Origin: Xanthobacteraceae bacterium
GTDB lineage: Bacteria; Pseudomonadota; Alphaproteobacteria; Rhizobiales; Xanthobacteraceae
NCBI GenBank assembly: GCA_029239875.1
Contig: JARBUD010000014.1
Coordinates: 38,834 to 102,833, forward strand
Reading direction: 5' to 3'
DNA length: 64,000 bases
Shown: positions 1 through 11,638 of the stretch, one piece after another
Position numbering within the stretch: the stretch's first letter is position 1
Layout: each line of letters opens with the position of its first letter
The notes under the pieces: model-generated
Told to the model about the DNA's origin: nothing
Seen by the model: the letters and a program-made list of their open reading frames with translations, nothing else
The model's database searches: none
Translations under genes and position numbers: made by a program

Positions 1-1
1 G

Positions 2-814
2 CTGCTGCGCCGCTACATCGACTTCGCCATCGCCTGCGGGCTGGGCGGGGTGATGGCCTTCCTGTCCTACTGCCTGATGACACGCCCGCTGCCGCAGAGC
101 GTCTCCCGCTTCTTCGTCGAGAACGCCTATGCGGAAGGCGGCGGCACCAACATCGTCAACGTCATCCTGGTCGACTTCCGCGCCTTCGACACCATGGGCG
201 AGATCGTGGTGCTGTGCCTCGCCGGGCTCACCGTCTTCGCGCTGCTGCGCCGCTTCCGTCCGGCGCCGGAAAGCATCGAGAGCCCGGAGCAGCAACGCAT
301 CCAGGATGCCTATGACGAGGCGGCGCCGGACCGGACGCTTGGCGACACGGTGACCGACTATATGCTCATCCCCCGCCTCATCATGAACTGGCTGTTCCCG
401 GTGATCGCGGTGATGGCGGTCTATCTGTTCATGCGCGGCCACGACCTGCCGGGCGGCGGCTTCGCGGCCGGCGTCACCCTCTCCATCGCCTTCATCGTCC
501 AGTACATGGCGAGCGGCACCCGCTGGGTGGAGGACCATCTGCGCGTGCTGCCGCTGCGCTGGATGGGAGCGGGCCTGCTCATCTCGGCGGGCACGGGCGC
601 CGGCTCCTTCTGGTTCGGCTACCCGTTCCTGACCTCGCATTTCCAGTATCTGGACATCCCCTTCATCGGGAAGGTGCCGGCGGCGAGCGCGCTGCTGTTC
701 GACCTCGGCGTGTTCGCCCTGGTGGTCGGCGCCACGGTGCTGGTGCTCATCGCCCTCGCCCACCAGTCGCTGCGCTCCAACCGCGCGGCGCAGGCCGCGG
801 AAGGGGGCGAATGA
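2..814 (+). CDS. mrpA: Mrp/Pha cation:proton antiporter subunit A, fused A-B type (3' part)
   Basis: The frame is open from the window edge, so the 5' part is missing. The visible 270 codons are the C-terminal end of the large MrpA subunit: hydrophobic helices, then after about residue 110 a segment 'NWLFPVIAVMAVYLFMRGHD' that is the MnhB/MrpB domain. Fusion of A and B in one polypeptide is the normal form in alphaproteobacteria (PhaA'). It acts in the inner membrane as part of a multi-subunit Na+/K+:H+ antiporter used for alkaline pH and salt adaptation. The stop codon overlaps the next start (ATGA), indicating translational coupling. A separate methionine at 50 exists but is internal. Confidence 0.93.
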   Translation: MLRRYIDFAIACGLGGVMAFLSYCLMTRPLPQSVSRFFVENAYAEGGGTNIVNVILVDFRAFDTMGEIVVLCLAGLTVFALLRRFRPAPESIESPEQQRIQDAYDEAAPDRTLGDTVTDYMLIPRLIMNWLFPVIAVMAVYLFMRGHDLPGGGFAAGVTLSIAFIVQYMASGTRWVEDHLRVLPLRWMGAGLLISAGTGAGSFWFGYPFLTSHFQYLDIPFIGKVPAASALLFDLGVFALVVGATVLVLIALAHQSLRSNRAAQAAEGGE

Positions 815-1155
815 TGGAGATGATCCTCTCGATCGGCATCGGCGTCTTCGCCGCCTCGGGCGTGTGGCTGCTCCTGCGCCCGCGCACCTATCAGGTGATC
901 ATCGGCCTCTCGCTGATCTCCTACGCAGTCAACCTGTTCATCTTCAGCATGGGCCGCGTGCGCATCGATGTGCCGCCGGTCCTCAAGTCGGGTGCGCCGG
1001 GGGATCCGGCGACCCTCGCCGACCCGATGCCGCAGGCCCTTGTGCTCACCGCCATCGTCATCGGCTTCGCCATGACGGCGCTGTTCCTCGTCGTGCTGCT
1101 TGCCGCGCGTGGGCGCACCGGCACCGACCATGTCGACGGAAGGGAGCCGGACTGA
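811..1155 (+). CDS. mrpC: Mrp/Pha antiporter subunit C
   Basis: This 114-residue, three-helix membrane protein resembles NuoK/MnhC. It carries the typical 'PRTYQVIIGLSLISYAVNLF' stretch and a C-terminal helix. It begins at an ATGA overlap with subunit A and ends at a TGATG overlap with subunit D, so it sits in the middle of a tightly coupled operon. The family is a structural part of the proton path in the Mrp complex. Length is normal for the family. The sequence shows nothing unusual. Confidence 0.93.
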   Translation: MMEMILSIGIGVFAASGVWLLLRPRTYQVIIGLSLISYAVNLFIFSMGRVRIDVPPVLKSGAPGDPATLADPMPQALVLTAIVIGFAMTALFLVVLLAARGRTGTDHVDGREPD

Positions 1156-2819
1156 TGGTCTCCCTCATCCAGCACCTCGCCATCCTGCCGATCCTGCTGC
1201 CGCTGGCGGTGGGCGCCTTCATGCTGCTGTTCGACGAGCGCCGGCGCCTGTTCAAGATGGTGCTCAGCCTGGCGACCCTCGCCGCGCTGCTCGCCATCGC
1301 GCTCACCCTGGTGGTGCTGGTCGACATGCCGACCGGCGACCGCTGGTCGACCATCATCGTCTACCCGCTCGGCAACTGGCCGCCGCCCTTCGGCATCGTT
1401 CTGGTGGTCGACCGGCTCGCCGCGCTGATGCTGCTCATCACCACCCTGCTCGCCAGCGCCACGCTGCTCTTCGCCATGGCGCGCTGGCACAAGGCGGGGC
1501 CGCGCTTCTACACGCTGTTCCTGCTGCTGCTGACGGGGCTCAACGGCGCCTTCCTCACCGGCGACCTGTTCAACCTGTTCGTCTTCTTCGAGATCCTGCT
1601 CGCCGCCTCCTACGGGCTGGTGCTGCACGGCTCGGGCACGGCGCGGGTGCGCGCGGGGCTGCACTACATCCCGATCAACCTCGTCGCCTCCTCGTTCTTC
1701 CTGATCGGCGTCAGCCTGATCTACGGCGTCACCGGCACGCTCAACATGGCCGACCTCAGCCGGATGATGCCGACGCTGGAGCCGCAGTCGCGCATGCTGT
1801 TCGAGGCGGGCGCGGCGGTGCTCGGCATCGCCTTCCTGGTCAAGGCCGGCATGTGGCCGCTCAGCTTCTGGCTGCCGACCACCTATGCCGCCGCCTGCGC
1901 GCCGATCGCCGCCATGTTCGCCATCATGACCAAGGTCGGCGTCTATGTGATCCTGCGCCTGTTCCTGCTGTGCTTCGGCGACGAGGCCGGCGCCTCCGCC
2001 GATTTCGGCGCCCTCTGGCTCTATTATGGCGGGCTCGCCACCATCGTCTTCGGCGTCATCGGCGTGCTCGCCTCGCAGTCGATGCAGCGGCTCGGCGGCT
2101 ATGCGGTGCTGGTCTCCTCCGGCACGCTGCTCGCCGCCATCGGCACCGGCAACAGCGCGGTGATCTCCGGCGCGCTCTACTATCTCGTCACCTCCACCTT
2201 CGCCATCGGCGCCTATTTCCTGCTGGTCGAGCTGATCGAGCGCGGCCAGGCGGCCGGCGCCGACGTGCTCGCCGTGACGCTGGAGATCTTCGGCGACCCG
2301 GAGGAGGACATCGAGGACGAGGACGAGGAGGTCGGCGTCGCCATCCCCGCGACCATCGCCATACTGGGCGGCGCCTTCGTCGCCTGCACGGCGCTGCTCG
2401 CCGGCCTGCCGCCGCTGTCGGGCTTCATCGCCAAGTTCGCCATGCTCTCGGCGCTGATGAACGAGGCCGGCGACATCCCGATCTCGCACTGGGTCTTCGT
2501 CTTCGTGCTCATGGCCTCCGGCCTCGCCACGCTCATCGCCATGAGCCGCAACGGCATACGCACGCTGTGGGTGCCGACCGAGACCGAGATTCCGCGCGTG
2601 CGCGCCATCGAAGCGATCCCGGTCGGCGCGCTGCTGTTCCTGTGCGCGGCGATGACGGTCATGGGCGGGCCGGCCATGCGCTACATGGAGGCGACGGCGC
2701 AGATCCTCTACTGGCCGAGCGAATATTCGCGCGACGTGCTCGGCACCGCCTCGGCCGGCACGATCTCCGGCGCGCCCATCGCGCCCGTGCCCGCGTCCTC
2801 CCAGGGAGGCGCGCCATGA
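1155..2819 (+). CDS. mrpD: Mrp/Pha antiporter subunit D
   Basis: This is a 554-residue polytopic protein related to NuoM/NuoN. The ion-path glutamate lies in 'FNLFVFFEILLAASYGL', and the lysine-containing helix 'FLVKAGMWPLSFWLP' follows. The start is set by the TGATG overlap with mrpC; an open frame running further upstream is only an overlap with mrpC. A short acidic cytoplasmic loop at about residues 375-392 ('EEDIEDEDEE') separates two helices; such loops are usual in rhizobial PhaD. Together with MrpA it forms the antiporter-like core of the complex in the inner membrane. Confidence 0.95.
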   Translation: MVSLIQHLAILPILLPLAVGAFMLLFDERRRLFKMVLSLATLAALLAIALTLVVLVDMPTGDRWSTIIVYPLGNWPPPFGIVLVVDRLAALMLLITTLLASATLLFAMARWHKAGPRFYTLFLLLLTGLNGAFLTGDLFNLFVFFEILLAASYGLVLHGSGTARVRAGLHYIPINLVASSFFLIGVSLIYGVTGTLNMADLSRMMPTLEPQSRMLFEAGAAVLGIAFLVKAGMWPLSFWLPTTYAAACAPIAAMFAIMTKVGVYVILRLFLLCFGDEAGASADFGALWLYYGGLATIVFGVIGVLASQSMQRLGGYAVLVSSGTLLAAIGTGNSAVISGALYYLVTSTFAIGAYFLLVELIERGQAAGADVLAVTLEIFGDPEEDIEDEDEEVGVAIPATIAILGGAFVACTALLAGLPPLSGFIAKFAMLSALMNEAGDIPISHWVFVFVLMASGLATLIAMSRNGIRTLWVPTETEIPRVRAIEAIPVGALLFLCAAMTVMGGPAMRYMEATAQILYWPSEYSRDVLGTASAGTISGAPIAPVPASSQGGAP

Positions 2820-3313
2820 CCCTGCTCCGGCGCGTGCTGCCGCATCCCTTCCTGTTCCTGGCGCTGCTTGTGATGTGGCTCCTGATGACCCAGAGCCTGT
2901 CGCCGGGGCAGATCGTTCTCGGCGCGCTGGTCGCCTTCGGCGGCTGCTGGGCCATGGTGGCGCTCGATCCCGAGCCGGCGCGCATCCGCCGGCCGCTCGC
3001 CATCGCCAGGCTGGCGGGACGGGTCTTCGTCGACGTGTTCCGCTCGAACGTGGCGGTCGGGCGCATCATCCTCGGCAGCGACGAGCAGCGCGCCCATGCC
3101 GGCTTCATGAGCCTCAAGCTCGATCTCACCGACCGCTACGGCCTCGCCGTGCTCGCCATCGTGCTGACCTGCACGCCCGGCACGCAGTGGGTGCATTACG
3201 ATCCCACGCGCGGCATCCTCACCCTGCACGTGCTCGACCTCGTCGACGAGAAGCACTGGGTGCGCACGATCAAGCAGCGCTACGAGACCCTGCTGATGGA
3301 GATCTTCGAATGA
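2816..3313 (+). CDS. mrpE: Mrp/Pha antiporter subunit E
   Basis: This is a 165-residue protein with two N-terminal helices and a cytoplasmic domain ('CTPGTQWVHYD', typical of MnhE). The start overlaps the mrpD stop (ATGA at 2816) and the stop overlaps mrpF. MrpE is needed for assembly or stability of the complex rather than transport itself, as known for the family. The start was chosen by the coupling geometry, because the open frame extends far upstream inside mrpD. Confidence 0.92.
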   Translation: MTLLRRVLPHPFLFLALLVMWLLMTQSLSPGQIVLGALVAFGGCWAMVALDPEPARIRRPLAIARLAGRVFVDVFRSNVAVGRIILGSDEQRAHAGFMSLKLDLTDRYGLAVLAIVLTCTPGTQWVHYDPTRGILTLHVLDLVDEKHWVRTIKQRYETLLMEIFE

Positions 3314-3591
3314 GCGCGATGATCCTCGGCTGGTCGATCACGGCGGCGCAGGTGCTGCTGGGCTTCGCCATGGCCTGCGCGGCGCTGCGCTTCATCCGCG
3401 GCCCCCGCGCGCAGGACCGCATCATCGGCCTCGACACCTTCTATGTGAACGCCATGCTGATGCTGATCACCATCGGCATCCGCAGCGGCGGGACGCTGTA
3501 TTTCGAGGCGGCGCTGATCATCGGCCTGCTCGGCTTCGTCGGCACGGTGGCGCTCGCCAAGTTCCTCATGCGCGGCGAGGTGATCGAATGA
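3310..3591 (+). CDS. mrpF: Mrp/Pha antiporter subunit F
   Basis: This is a 93-residue, three-helix protein. 'FIRGPRAQDRIIGLDT' is the signature MnhF region between helices 1 and 2. The start overlaps the mrpE stop (ATGA) and the end overlaps mrpG in the same way. In Bacillus MrpF has been linked to cholate efflux; here nothing beyond the antiporter role can be inferred. Confidence 0.92.
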   Translation: MSAMILGWSITAAQVLLGFAMACAALRFIRGPRAQDRIIGLDTFYVNAMLMLITIGIRSGGTLYFEAALIIGLLGFVGTVALAKFLMRGEVIE

Positions 3592-3950
3592 GCGCGGCTC
3601 CCGATCTGCCGCTGTGGGCGGCGCTGCTGGTCTCCTTCTTCATCGTCGGCGGCGCGCTGGTGACGCTGATCGGCTCGATCGGCCTGTGGCGGCTGCCGGA
3701 CTTCTATGCCCGCCTGCACGCACCCTCGCTCGGCGCCACCCTCGGCACCGGCGCCATCCTCATCGGCTCGATGATCTGCTTCTCGGTGCTGCAGAGCCGG
3801 CCGCTGGTGCACGAGGTGCTGATCGCCATCTTCGTCACCATCACCACGCCGGTGACGCTGATGCTGCTCTCCCGCGCCTCGCTCTACCGCGACCGGGTGG
3901 AAGGCCGCACCGACGTGCCGGCCGAGGATCCCGAGCCGACCGAGCCGTGA
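3588..3950 (+). CDS. mrpG: Mrp/Pha antiporter subunit G
   Basis: This is a 120-residue, three-helix protein and the last gene of the operon. 'IGLWRLPDFYARLHAPS' is the diagnostic MnhG motif. It is translationally coupled to mrpF. The C-terminal tail after the third helix is hydrophilic and proline-rich. The gene ends 7 bp before the end of the convergent histidine kinase gene, so the two transcripts meet tail to tail with no room for a terminator. Confidence 0.92.
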   Translation: MSAAPDLPLWAALLVSFFIVGGALVTLIGSIGLWRLPDFYARLHAPSLGATLGTGAILIGSMICFSVLQSRPLVHEVLIAIFVTITTPVTLMLLSRASLYRDRVEGRTDVPAEDPEPTEP

Positions 3951-3956
3951 GGTCCC

Positions 3957-6284
3957 CTACAGCACTTCCTTCAGCTTGGCCGCGAGGCCGCCGAGGGTGA
4001 ACGGCTTGATCAGCAGGTGGACGCCGTGGTCGAGCACGCCATTGTGGATGATGGCGTTGCGCGTATAGCCGGTGGTGAAGATCACCTTGAGGTCCGGCCG
4101 TACGGCGAGCGCCGCCGTGGCGAGCTGGCGCCCGTTCATGGCTGGCATCACCACGTCGGTCAGCAGCACGCGGATCTCGGGATGCGCCTCAAGCTCGCGC
4201 AGCGCCGCCGCGCCGCTCTCGGCCTCGATCACCCGGTAGCCGAGCTCGTCCAGCATCGCCCGGCTCATCGCCCGCACCTGCGCGTCGTCCTCGACCAGCA
4301 GCACCACCTCGGCATTGCCGTCGCCCGCCACCTCGCCGGCCGCCGGCTGCTCGGCCGGCATCTCCCCGGTGTAGCGCGGGAAGTAGAGCTTCACCGTCGT
4401 GCCGTGCCCGAGCTCGGAATAGATCTTCACGTGGCCGCCGGACTGCTTGACGAAGCCGTGCACCTGGCTGAGGCCGAGCCCGGTGCCCTGCCCCGGGGGC
4501 TTGGTGGTGAAGAAGGGGTCGAACGCCTTCTCCATCACCGGCTCGGCCATGCCGGAGCCGTTGTCGGTGACGGCGATCAACACATATTGCCCGGGCGTCA
4601 CCTCGGGCTGCTGGGCGGCATAGGATTCGTCGAGGAAGGCGTTGGTGGTCTCGATGGTGAGCTTGCCGCCCTCCGGCATCGCGTCGCGGGCGTTCACCGC
4701 CAGGTTGAGCAGCACGTTCTCGAACTGGTTCTGGTCGACATTGATGCGCCAGAGCCCGCCGCCATGGACGATCTCGATCTCGATGGTCTCCGGCAGCGAG
4801 CCGCGCAGCAGGCCGGACATGCCGCTGACCAGCTTGTTGACGTCGCTCGGCGTCGGCGAGAGCGCCTGCCGGCGCGAGAAGGCGAGCAGCCGGCCGGTGA
4901 GCTGCACCGCGCGGTCGCCGCCGTCGATGGCGGCGTCGATCAGCGGCTCGAGCTTGCCCTCGCCGCGCTGCAGCCGCCGCTTGACGAGATGCAGGCCGCT
5001 GAGGATCACCGCCAGCATGTTGTTGAAGTCGTGGGCGATGCCGCCGGTGAGCTGGCCGATCGCCTCCATCTTCTGCAGCTGCCGGATCTTGGCCTCGTTC
5101 TCCTCGCTGCGCTGCATCTCGCCGACGAGCTGGCGGTTGGCCGCCTGAAGCTCCTGCGTGCGCAGCGCCACCTGCTTCTCCAGCGTCGTGTTGAGCTTGG
5201 CGAGCTCCTCCAGCGCCGCGTCGCGCTCGCGGATGCGCTCGCGTATGGCGTTGCCGCTGGTCTCCAGCACGTCGGCGACCTGCCTGAGCTCGGCGACGTC
5301 CGGACCGACCGGCTCCAGCCGCTCGCCATGACTGAGCCGCTCGGCATTGCGGGCCAGCGCCCGGATCGGGTTGGTGAAGCGGCGGCTCACCGCCCAGGCG
5401 GCGACCAGCGAGAGTATGGCGAGGCCGAGGCCGAGGCCGACCAGCAGCAGCAGCGAGCGTTGCAACGGACGCTCCAGCGCCGCCTGCGGCACCGCCACCG
5501 CGAGGATCCAGTCGGACACTGCCGAGCGCCGGTAGAAGACGGTGGTGAGTTCGCCGTCGATGGTCACGTTGCGCAGGATGCCCGGCGTCGGCCCCTCGCC
5601 CGGAATGCCGAGCTGCGCCATGCTCTGGCCCACCGACTGGTCGCCGGAGCCCGAGCGCGCCACCAGCGCCTGCTTGCCGTCCAGCACCATCGCCGTCTGG
5701 CCGGGTTCGGAGGCGAGGCGCTGGAGGATGCTGCCGATGAGGGTGGTGGGGACGCTGAGGCTCAGATAGGCCGATACCCGCCCGTCCCGCATGACGGGTG
5801 CGACGACCGCAAAGAGCGGGCGCCGGACGATGAGCCCATGCACGACGGAGGAGACCACCGGCTGGCCGGTCGCCGCCACCTGCAGGTCGGCGTCGCGCAG
5901 CGACGTCGCCTCCGGCAGCGGCGTGCCCCACGGCACCGCCGAATTGACCAGCTGCCGGCTGTTGAGGTCACGCAGCGCGAAGGTCGCCTGCCGCCACCGT
6001 GCCACCTCCACCGCATAGCTGTGGAAGTCCTGCAGGTTGTCCATCTTGAGCGACGGCGCCACCGACATCGCCCGCAGCGTGAATTCGAGCCCGATCAGCT
6101 CGGCGTCGACCGCCGCGGCGAGGGCGTGGACGGTGTCCCGTCCGTCCCGCTCCATGCGGTCGCGTTCGGCATTGGCGAGATTGACCAGCAATATGCCGGA
6201 GAACAGCAGCGTGGGCGCCAGCAGCACCACGATCAGCAGGGCGATATGCGTGCGGATCGATGCGGAACTGATGTTGAACGGCAT
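3957..6284 (-). CDS. Hybrid sensor histidine kinase with extracytoplasmic dCACHE-like sensor
   Basis: This is a 775-residue membrane sensor. A helix at about 12-33 and another at 276-299 flank a periplasmic sensor region. A HAMP segment (about 300-350) and a coiled coil (350-405) follow. The phosphoacceptor His418 is in 'GGIAHDFNN', the HATPase N box has Asn531 and the G box reads 'GTGLGLSQVHG'. A C-terminal receiver domain has phosphoacceptor Asp710 in 'LLTDVVMPAMNG'. The 'AHDFNN' type is common in hybrid kinases of rhizobia. No partner regulator is adjacent, so its output is unknown. It converges on the Mrp operon but is a separate unit. Confidence 0.93.
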   Translation of the reverse strand: MPFNISSASIRTHIALLIVVLLAPTLLFSGILLVNLANAERDRMERDGRDTVHALAAAVDAELIGLEFTLRAMSVAPSLKMDNLQDFHSYAVEVARWRQATFALRDLNSRQLVNSAVPWGTPLPEATSLRDADLQVAATGQPVVSSVVHGLIVRRPLFAVVAPVMRDGRVSAYLSLSVPTTLIGSILQRLASEPGQTAMVLDGKQALVARSGSGDQSVGQSMAQLGIPGEGPTPGILRNVTIDGELTTVFYRRSAVSDWILAVAVPQAALERPLQRSLLLLVGLGLGLAILSLVAAWAVSRRFTNPIRALARNAERLSHGERLEPVGPDVAELRQVADVLETSGNAIRERIRERDAALEELAKLNTTLEKQVALRTQELQAANRQLVGEMQRSEENEAKIRQLQKMEAIGQLTGGIAHDFNNMLAVILSGLHLVKRRLQRGEGKLEPLIDAAIDGGDRAVQLTGRLLAFSRRQALSPTPSDVNKLVSGMSGLLRGSLPETIEIEIVHGGGLWRINVDQNQFENVLLNLAVNARDAMPEGGKLTIETTNAFLDESYAAQQPEVTPGQYVLIAVTDNGSGMAEPVMEKAFDPFFTTKPPGQGTGLGLSQVHGFVKQSGGHVKIYSELGHGTTVKLYFPRYTGEMPAEQPAAGEVAGDGNAEVVLLVEDDAQVRAMSRAMLDELGYRVIEAESGAAALRELEAHPEIRVLLTDVVMPAMNGRQLATAALAVRPDLKVIFTTGYTRNAIIHNGVLDHGVHLLIKPFTLGGLAAKLKEVL

Positions 6285-6478
6285 CGCCCTTCCCGGCCCT
6301 TCGCGACTGCTTCGGGCACTCTACAGGGGGGCGGAACCGTGTCGAGGTTTTTTGACGTTAAGCGCATGATTCCGCCGCAGAATCCGCGGCGGCGTGGCGG
6401 ATGCGGCACGCCACGGCGGATCACCGTACCGGCGGCTGCGGACGGCCGGCGCAGACCCGCTCGGCGGGCCTGCGGGCG

Positions 6479-6742
6479 TCAGCGTCGGGGATCGTCGGGC
6501 TTGAGCGGCGTGCCCTCCGGCGTGCCGTCGACCGTGCGCCGCGTCTTCGGCTCCAGCCGTCCGGCGGAGCGTGCGGCGGGCTTGCCGTCGACCGGGTGGT
6601 TGTCGTTGTCGACCTCGTCGAGCGGCGGCGCCAGCGGATCGGAAACCGCCGTCGTGCGGTCGTCGAGCACGGCATCGACATTGGCGGGGTCGATCACGAC
6701 GGGGTTCTGGTCGAGACGGCGCGGATCGCGGACCATGAGCAT
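6479..6742 (-). CDS. Small acidic hypothetical protein
   Basis: This is an 87-residue reading frame with no recognisable domain. It is rich in Asp, Pro and Arg and predicted to be mostly disordered. Its codon use looks like that of real genes here (strong third-position G/C), and it fills an otherwise empty gap between two minus-strand genes. No strong ribosome site was identified. It could be a species-level small protein or a chance frame. Confidence 0.4.
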   Translation of the reverse strand: MLMVRDPRRLDQNPVVIDPANVDAVLDDRTTAVSDPLAPPLDEVDNDNHPVDGKPAARSAGRLEPKTRRTVDGTPEGTPLKPDDPRR

Positions 6743-6799
6743 GCCTCCATGTTTCCTGTCATGGGGGCAACGGGCCGGGGACGCGCCGGGTTCCGCCGC

Positions 6800-8650
<1,851 letters not shown>

Positions 8651-8663
8651 GCGATCCTCCCGA

Positions 8664-8682
8664 GTGTTGCAAAATGCCACAC
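8664..8682. promoter_or_regulatory. Inverted repeat, candidate upstream activator site
   Basis: GTGTTGC-AAAAT-GCCACAC is a 19-bp near-perfect inverted repeat (6 of 7 positions) just upstream of the activator gene start. It lies about 160 bp upstream of the sigma-54 promoter of the dehydrogenase, a usual distance for enhancer sites. It may serve both activation and autoregulation. Its role is inferred from position only. Confidence 0.4.
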
Positions 8683-8695
8683 ATGTCGCAGGTCT

Positions 8696-8712
8696 TGTCG
8701 TTCTTTCCGACA
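8696..8712. promoter_or_regulatory. Second inverted repeat, candidate upstream activator site
   Basis: TGTCG-TTCTTTC-CGACA has perfect 5-bp arms around a 7-bp spacer. It lies 14 bp downstream of the first inverted repeat and about 130 bp before the -24 element. A further TGTCG occurs at 8684. Two sites on one face upstream of a sigma-54 promoter would suit a hexameric enhancer-binding protein. This is inference from arrangement. Confidence 0.35.
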
Positions 8713-8841
8713 GTTTCTAGCAAGTTTTCACCCGCCGTCCATCGGCTTCTTCTTCAACCCCTGGCGAGTACTTCGCCAATCCCAGCAGAATCAATATTTT
8801 CCCGTGCTGCAATGACGATTTTGTGCACCGCCGCATCGCGC

Positions 8842-8857
8842 TGGCACGGGCGCTGCA
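8842..8857 (+). promoter_or_regulatory. Sigma-54 (-24/-12) promoter of the aldehyde dehydrogenase
   Basis: TGGCACG-GGCG-CTGCA matches the consensus TGGCACR-N4-TTGCW with a single T-to-C change. The invariant GG (8843-8844) and GC (8855-8856) are exactly 12 bp apart. Predicted transcription start is near 8868, leaving a 20-base leader that holds the ribosome site GGGAGGA before the ATG at 8889. The neighbouring divergent gene encodes a sigma-54 activator. Confidence 0.8.
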
Positions 8858-8888
8858 ATCTTCGCGGTCCCAGCCTGGGAGGATACCA

Positions 8889-10406
<1,518 letters not shown>

Positions 10407-10431
10407 GCTCCGGAAGAAAGCGGACGGCGGC

Positions 10432-10455
10432 GCGAGGCGGGTTCGCCTGCCTCGC
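10432..10455 (+). terminator. Stem-loop with UUCG loop after the aldehyde dehydrogenase
   Basis: A 10-bp stem (one G-U pair) closes a TTCG tetraloop 25 bases after the stop codon. No T-run follows, so it may protect or process the mRNA rather than terminate it. Confidence 0.45.
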
Positions 10456-10482
10456 AAAGGCCGGCCGGTCGTTCCATTCCTT

Positions 10483-10634
10483 CCCTCATCCCCGGGCTTG
10501 ACCCGGGGACCCAGACTGCGAGCCGCTGCGAGGCGGAAAAGTCTGGGTGGCCGGAATTCGGGCTCGCCCGAGTTCCTCATCGAGGATACCGAAGTCGGCA
10601 AATGCCGACTTCGGGTCAAGCCCGGCCATGAGGG
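10483..10634. repeat. Long palindromic intergenic repeat, family A (expanded copy)
   Basis: The element starts CCCTCATCCCCGGGCTTGAC and ends with the complementary GGTCAAGCCCGGCCATGAGG, so the two ends can pair. A shorter copy (90 bp) with the same ends lies at 49933-50022. The copy here is expanded by two nested hairpins, one around GAATTCGGGC/GCCCGAGTTC and one with perfect arms GAAGTCGGC/GCCGACTTC. It fills most of the 353-bp gap between the aldehyde dehydrogenase and the DUF779 gene; I see nothing else in that gap. Confidence 0.8.
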
Positions 10635-10759
10635 CGGAAGGGACGGCCATGGTTGATAAATGGCCGGCGGACCGTATCTCCCTTCCGAAGATCGAGACCG
10701 TCACTCGGCGCCACCCTGGCCCTTCCCGGGACGGCGCCGCCTTTCGCCGGAGGCCCCCA

Positions 10760-11209
10760 ATGGACACGGCAACCGACACGGCAACGCAGGTGGCAACCGC
10801 TTCCGCCGCCAATCGCCAGGACCAATCAGGAATTGTACCGCGCGTGCTGGCCACGCCGGCGGCGCTGGAGCTGATCGCCGCGCTCAGGGCCGATTACGGG
10901 CCGCTGCTGTTCCACCAGTCGGGCGGCTGCTGCGATGGTTCCTCGCCGATGTGCTACCCCGTGGACGACTTCATCGTCGGCGACCGCGACGTGCATATGG
11001 GTGAGATCGGCGGTGCGCCCTTCTATATGAGCCCGTCGCAGTTCGACTATTGGAAGCACACCCAGCTCATCATCGACGTGGTGCCGGGCCGCGGCGGCAT
11101 GTTCAGCCTGGAGAACGGGCGGGACGTGCGCTTCCTCACCCGCTCGCGCCTGTTCGCCGACGAGGAGCTCGACCGGCTGGCGCCGGTCGGCGAAGGCCCC
11201 GCAATCTGA
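10760..11209 (+). CDS. DUF779 family protein associated with aldehyde dehydrogenase
   Basis: This 149-residue soluble protein has the family's conserved cysteine block 'SGGCCDGSSPMCYP' (about residues 56-69) and the later 'WKHTQLIIDVVPGRGGMFSLE'. The start follows GGAGG at 10749. Genes of this family are typically found next to aldehyde or alcohol dehydrogenase genes, as here, but their biochemical role is not established. The clustered cysteines suggest metal binding or redox activity; that is inference. The first 25 residues are Thr/Ala-rich and probably disordered. Confidence 0.85.
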   Translation: MDTATDTATQVATASAANRQDQSGIVPRVLATPAALELIAALRADYGPLLFHQSGGCCDGSSPMCYPVDDFIVGDRDVHMGEIGGAPFYMSPSQFDYWKHTQLIIDVVPGRGGMFSLENGRDVRFLTRSRLFADEELDRLAPVGEGPAI

Positions 11210-11231
11210 GATTGCACCCCCGCCAGCAAAA

Positions 11232-11260
11232 ACCGCCATGCGCGCGAGGCGGATGGCGGT
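11232..11260 (-). terminator. Rho-independent terminator of the small secreted-protein gene
   Basis: Read on the minus strand, ACCGCCAT and ATGGCGGT form an 8-bp stem followed by a run of T, 50-75 bases after the stop of the minus-strand gene ending at 11309. Confidence 0.6.
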
Positions 11261-11308
11261 CCAGGCAGTCCCATAACTTTTCTTCGCCGACAGGGTCGGC
11301 GTTGTCGT

Positions 11309-11638
11309 TCACTGGCAGAGCAGGACGTCCTGCTCGCGCACCATCCTGTAGCTGTCCGCCAGCTTGGCCACGAAGCGCACATCGCCGCTGCTGTTGAGGC
11401 AGTAGTCGATGAGGCGCCCGTCGCCCCAGCTGATGCGGACCGCGCGCGGGTTGTAGCAGAGGTTCTGCAGCTCGATCCGACCCGCTGTGGAGCTAATCTC
11501 GACGACGCAGACACGCTCCACCGCCGTCTGCAGGTCACTGCCCGCCCAGCGCGGCTGCGCGACGGCGGACCCACTGAATGCCAACGCGCCCGCCATCAGG
11601 CCGGCGCAGCTCGCTGCAACTATTTTGCGCATCGTCAT
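11309..11638 (-). CDS. Small secreted hypothetical protein
   Basis: This 109-residue protein starts with a clear Sec signal peptide (basic 'MTMRK', hydrophobic core, 'GSAVAQ' cleavage near residue 28). The mature part of about 80 residues contains four cysteines ('VCVVEISS', 'LCYNP', 'DYCLN', 'LLCQ' at the extreme C-terminus) that could form two disulfides in the periplasm. I do not recognise the family. It has its own terminator and an AT-rich upstream region (11640-11760), so it is a single-gene unit. Its neighbours give no functional clue. Confidence 0.75.
   Translation of the reverse strand: MTMRKIVAASCAGLMAGALAFSGSAVAQPRWAGSDLQTAVERVCVVEISSTAGRIELQNLCYNPRAVRISWGDGRLIDYCLNSSGDVRFVAKLADSYRMVREQDVLLCQ

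Noticed and set aside
921..2489. A 522-codon open frame on the minus strand opposite mrpD
   Set aside because: Its translation is a low-complexity Ala/Arg/Glu/His string, the typical antisense shadow of a high-GC membrane gene; mrpD on the other strand is unmistakable.
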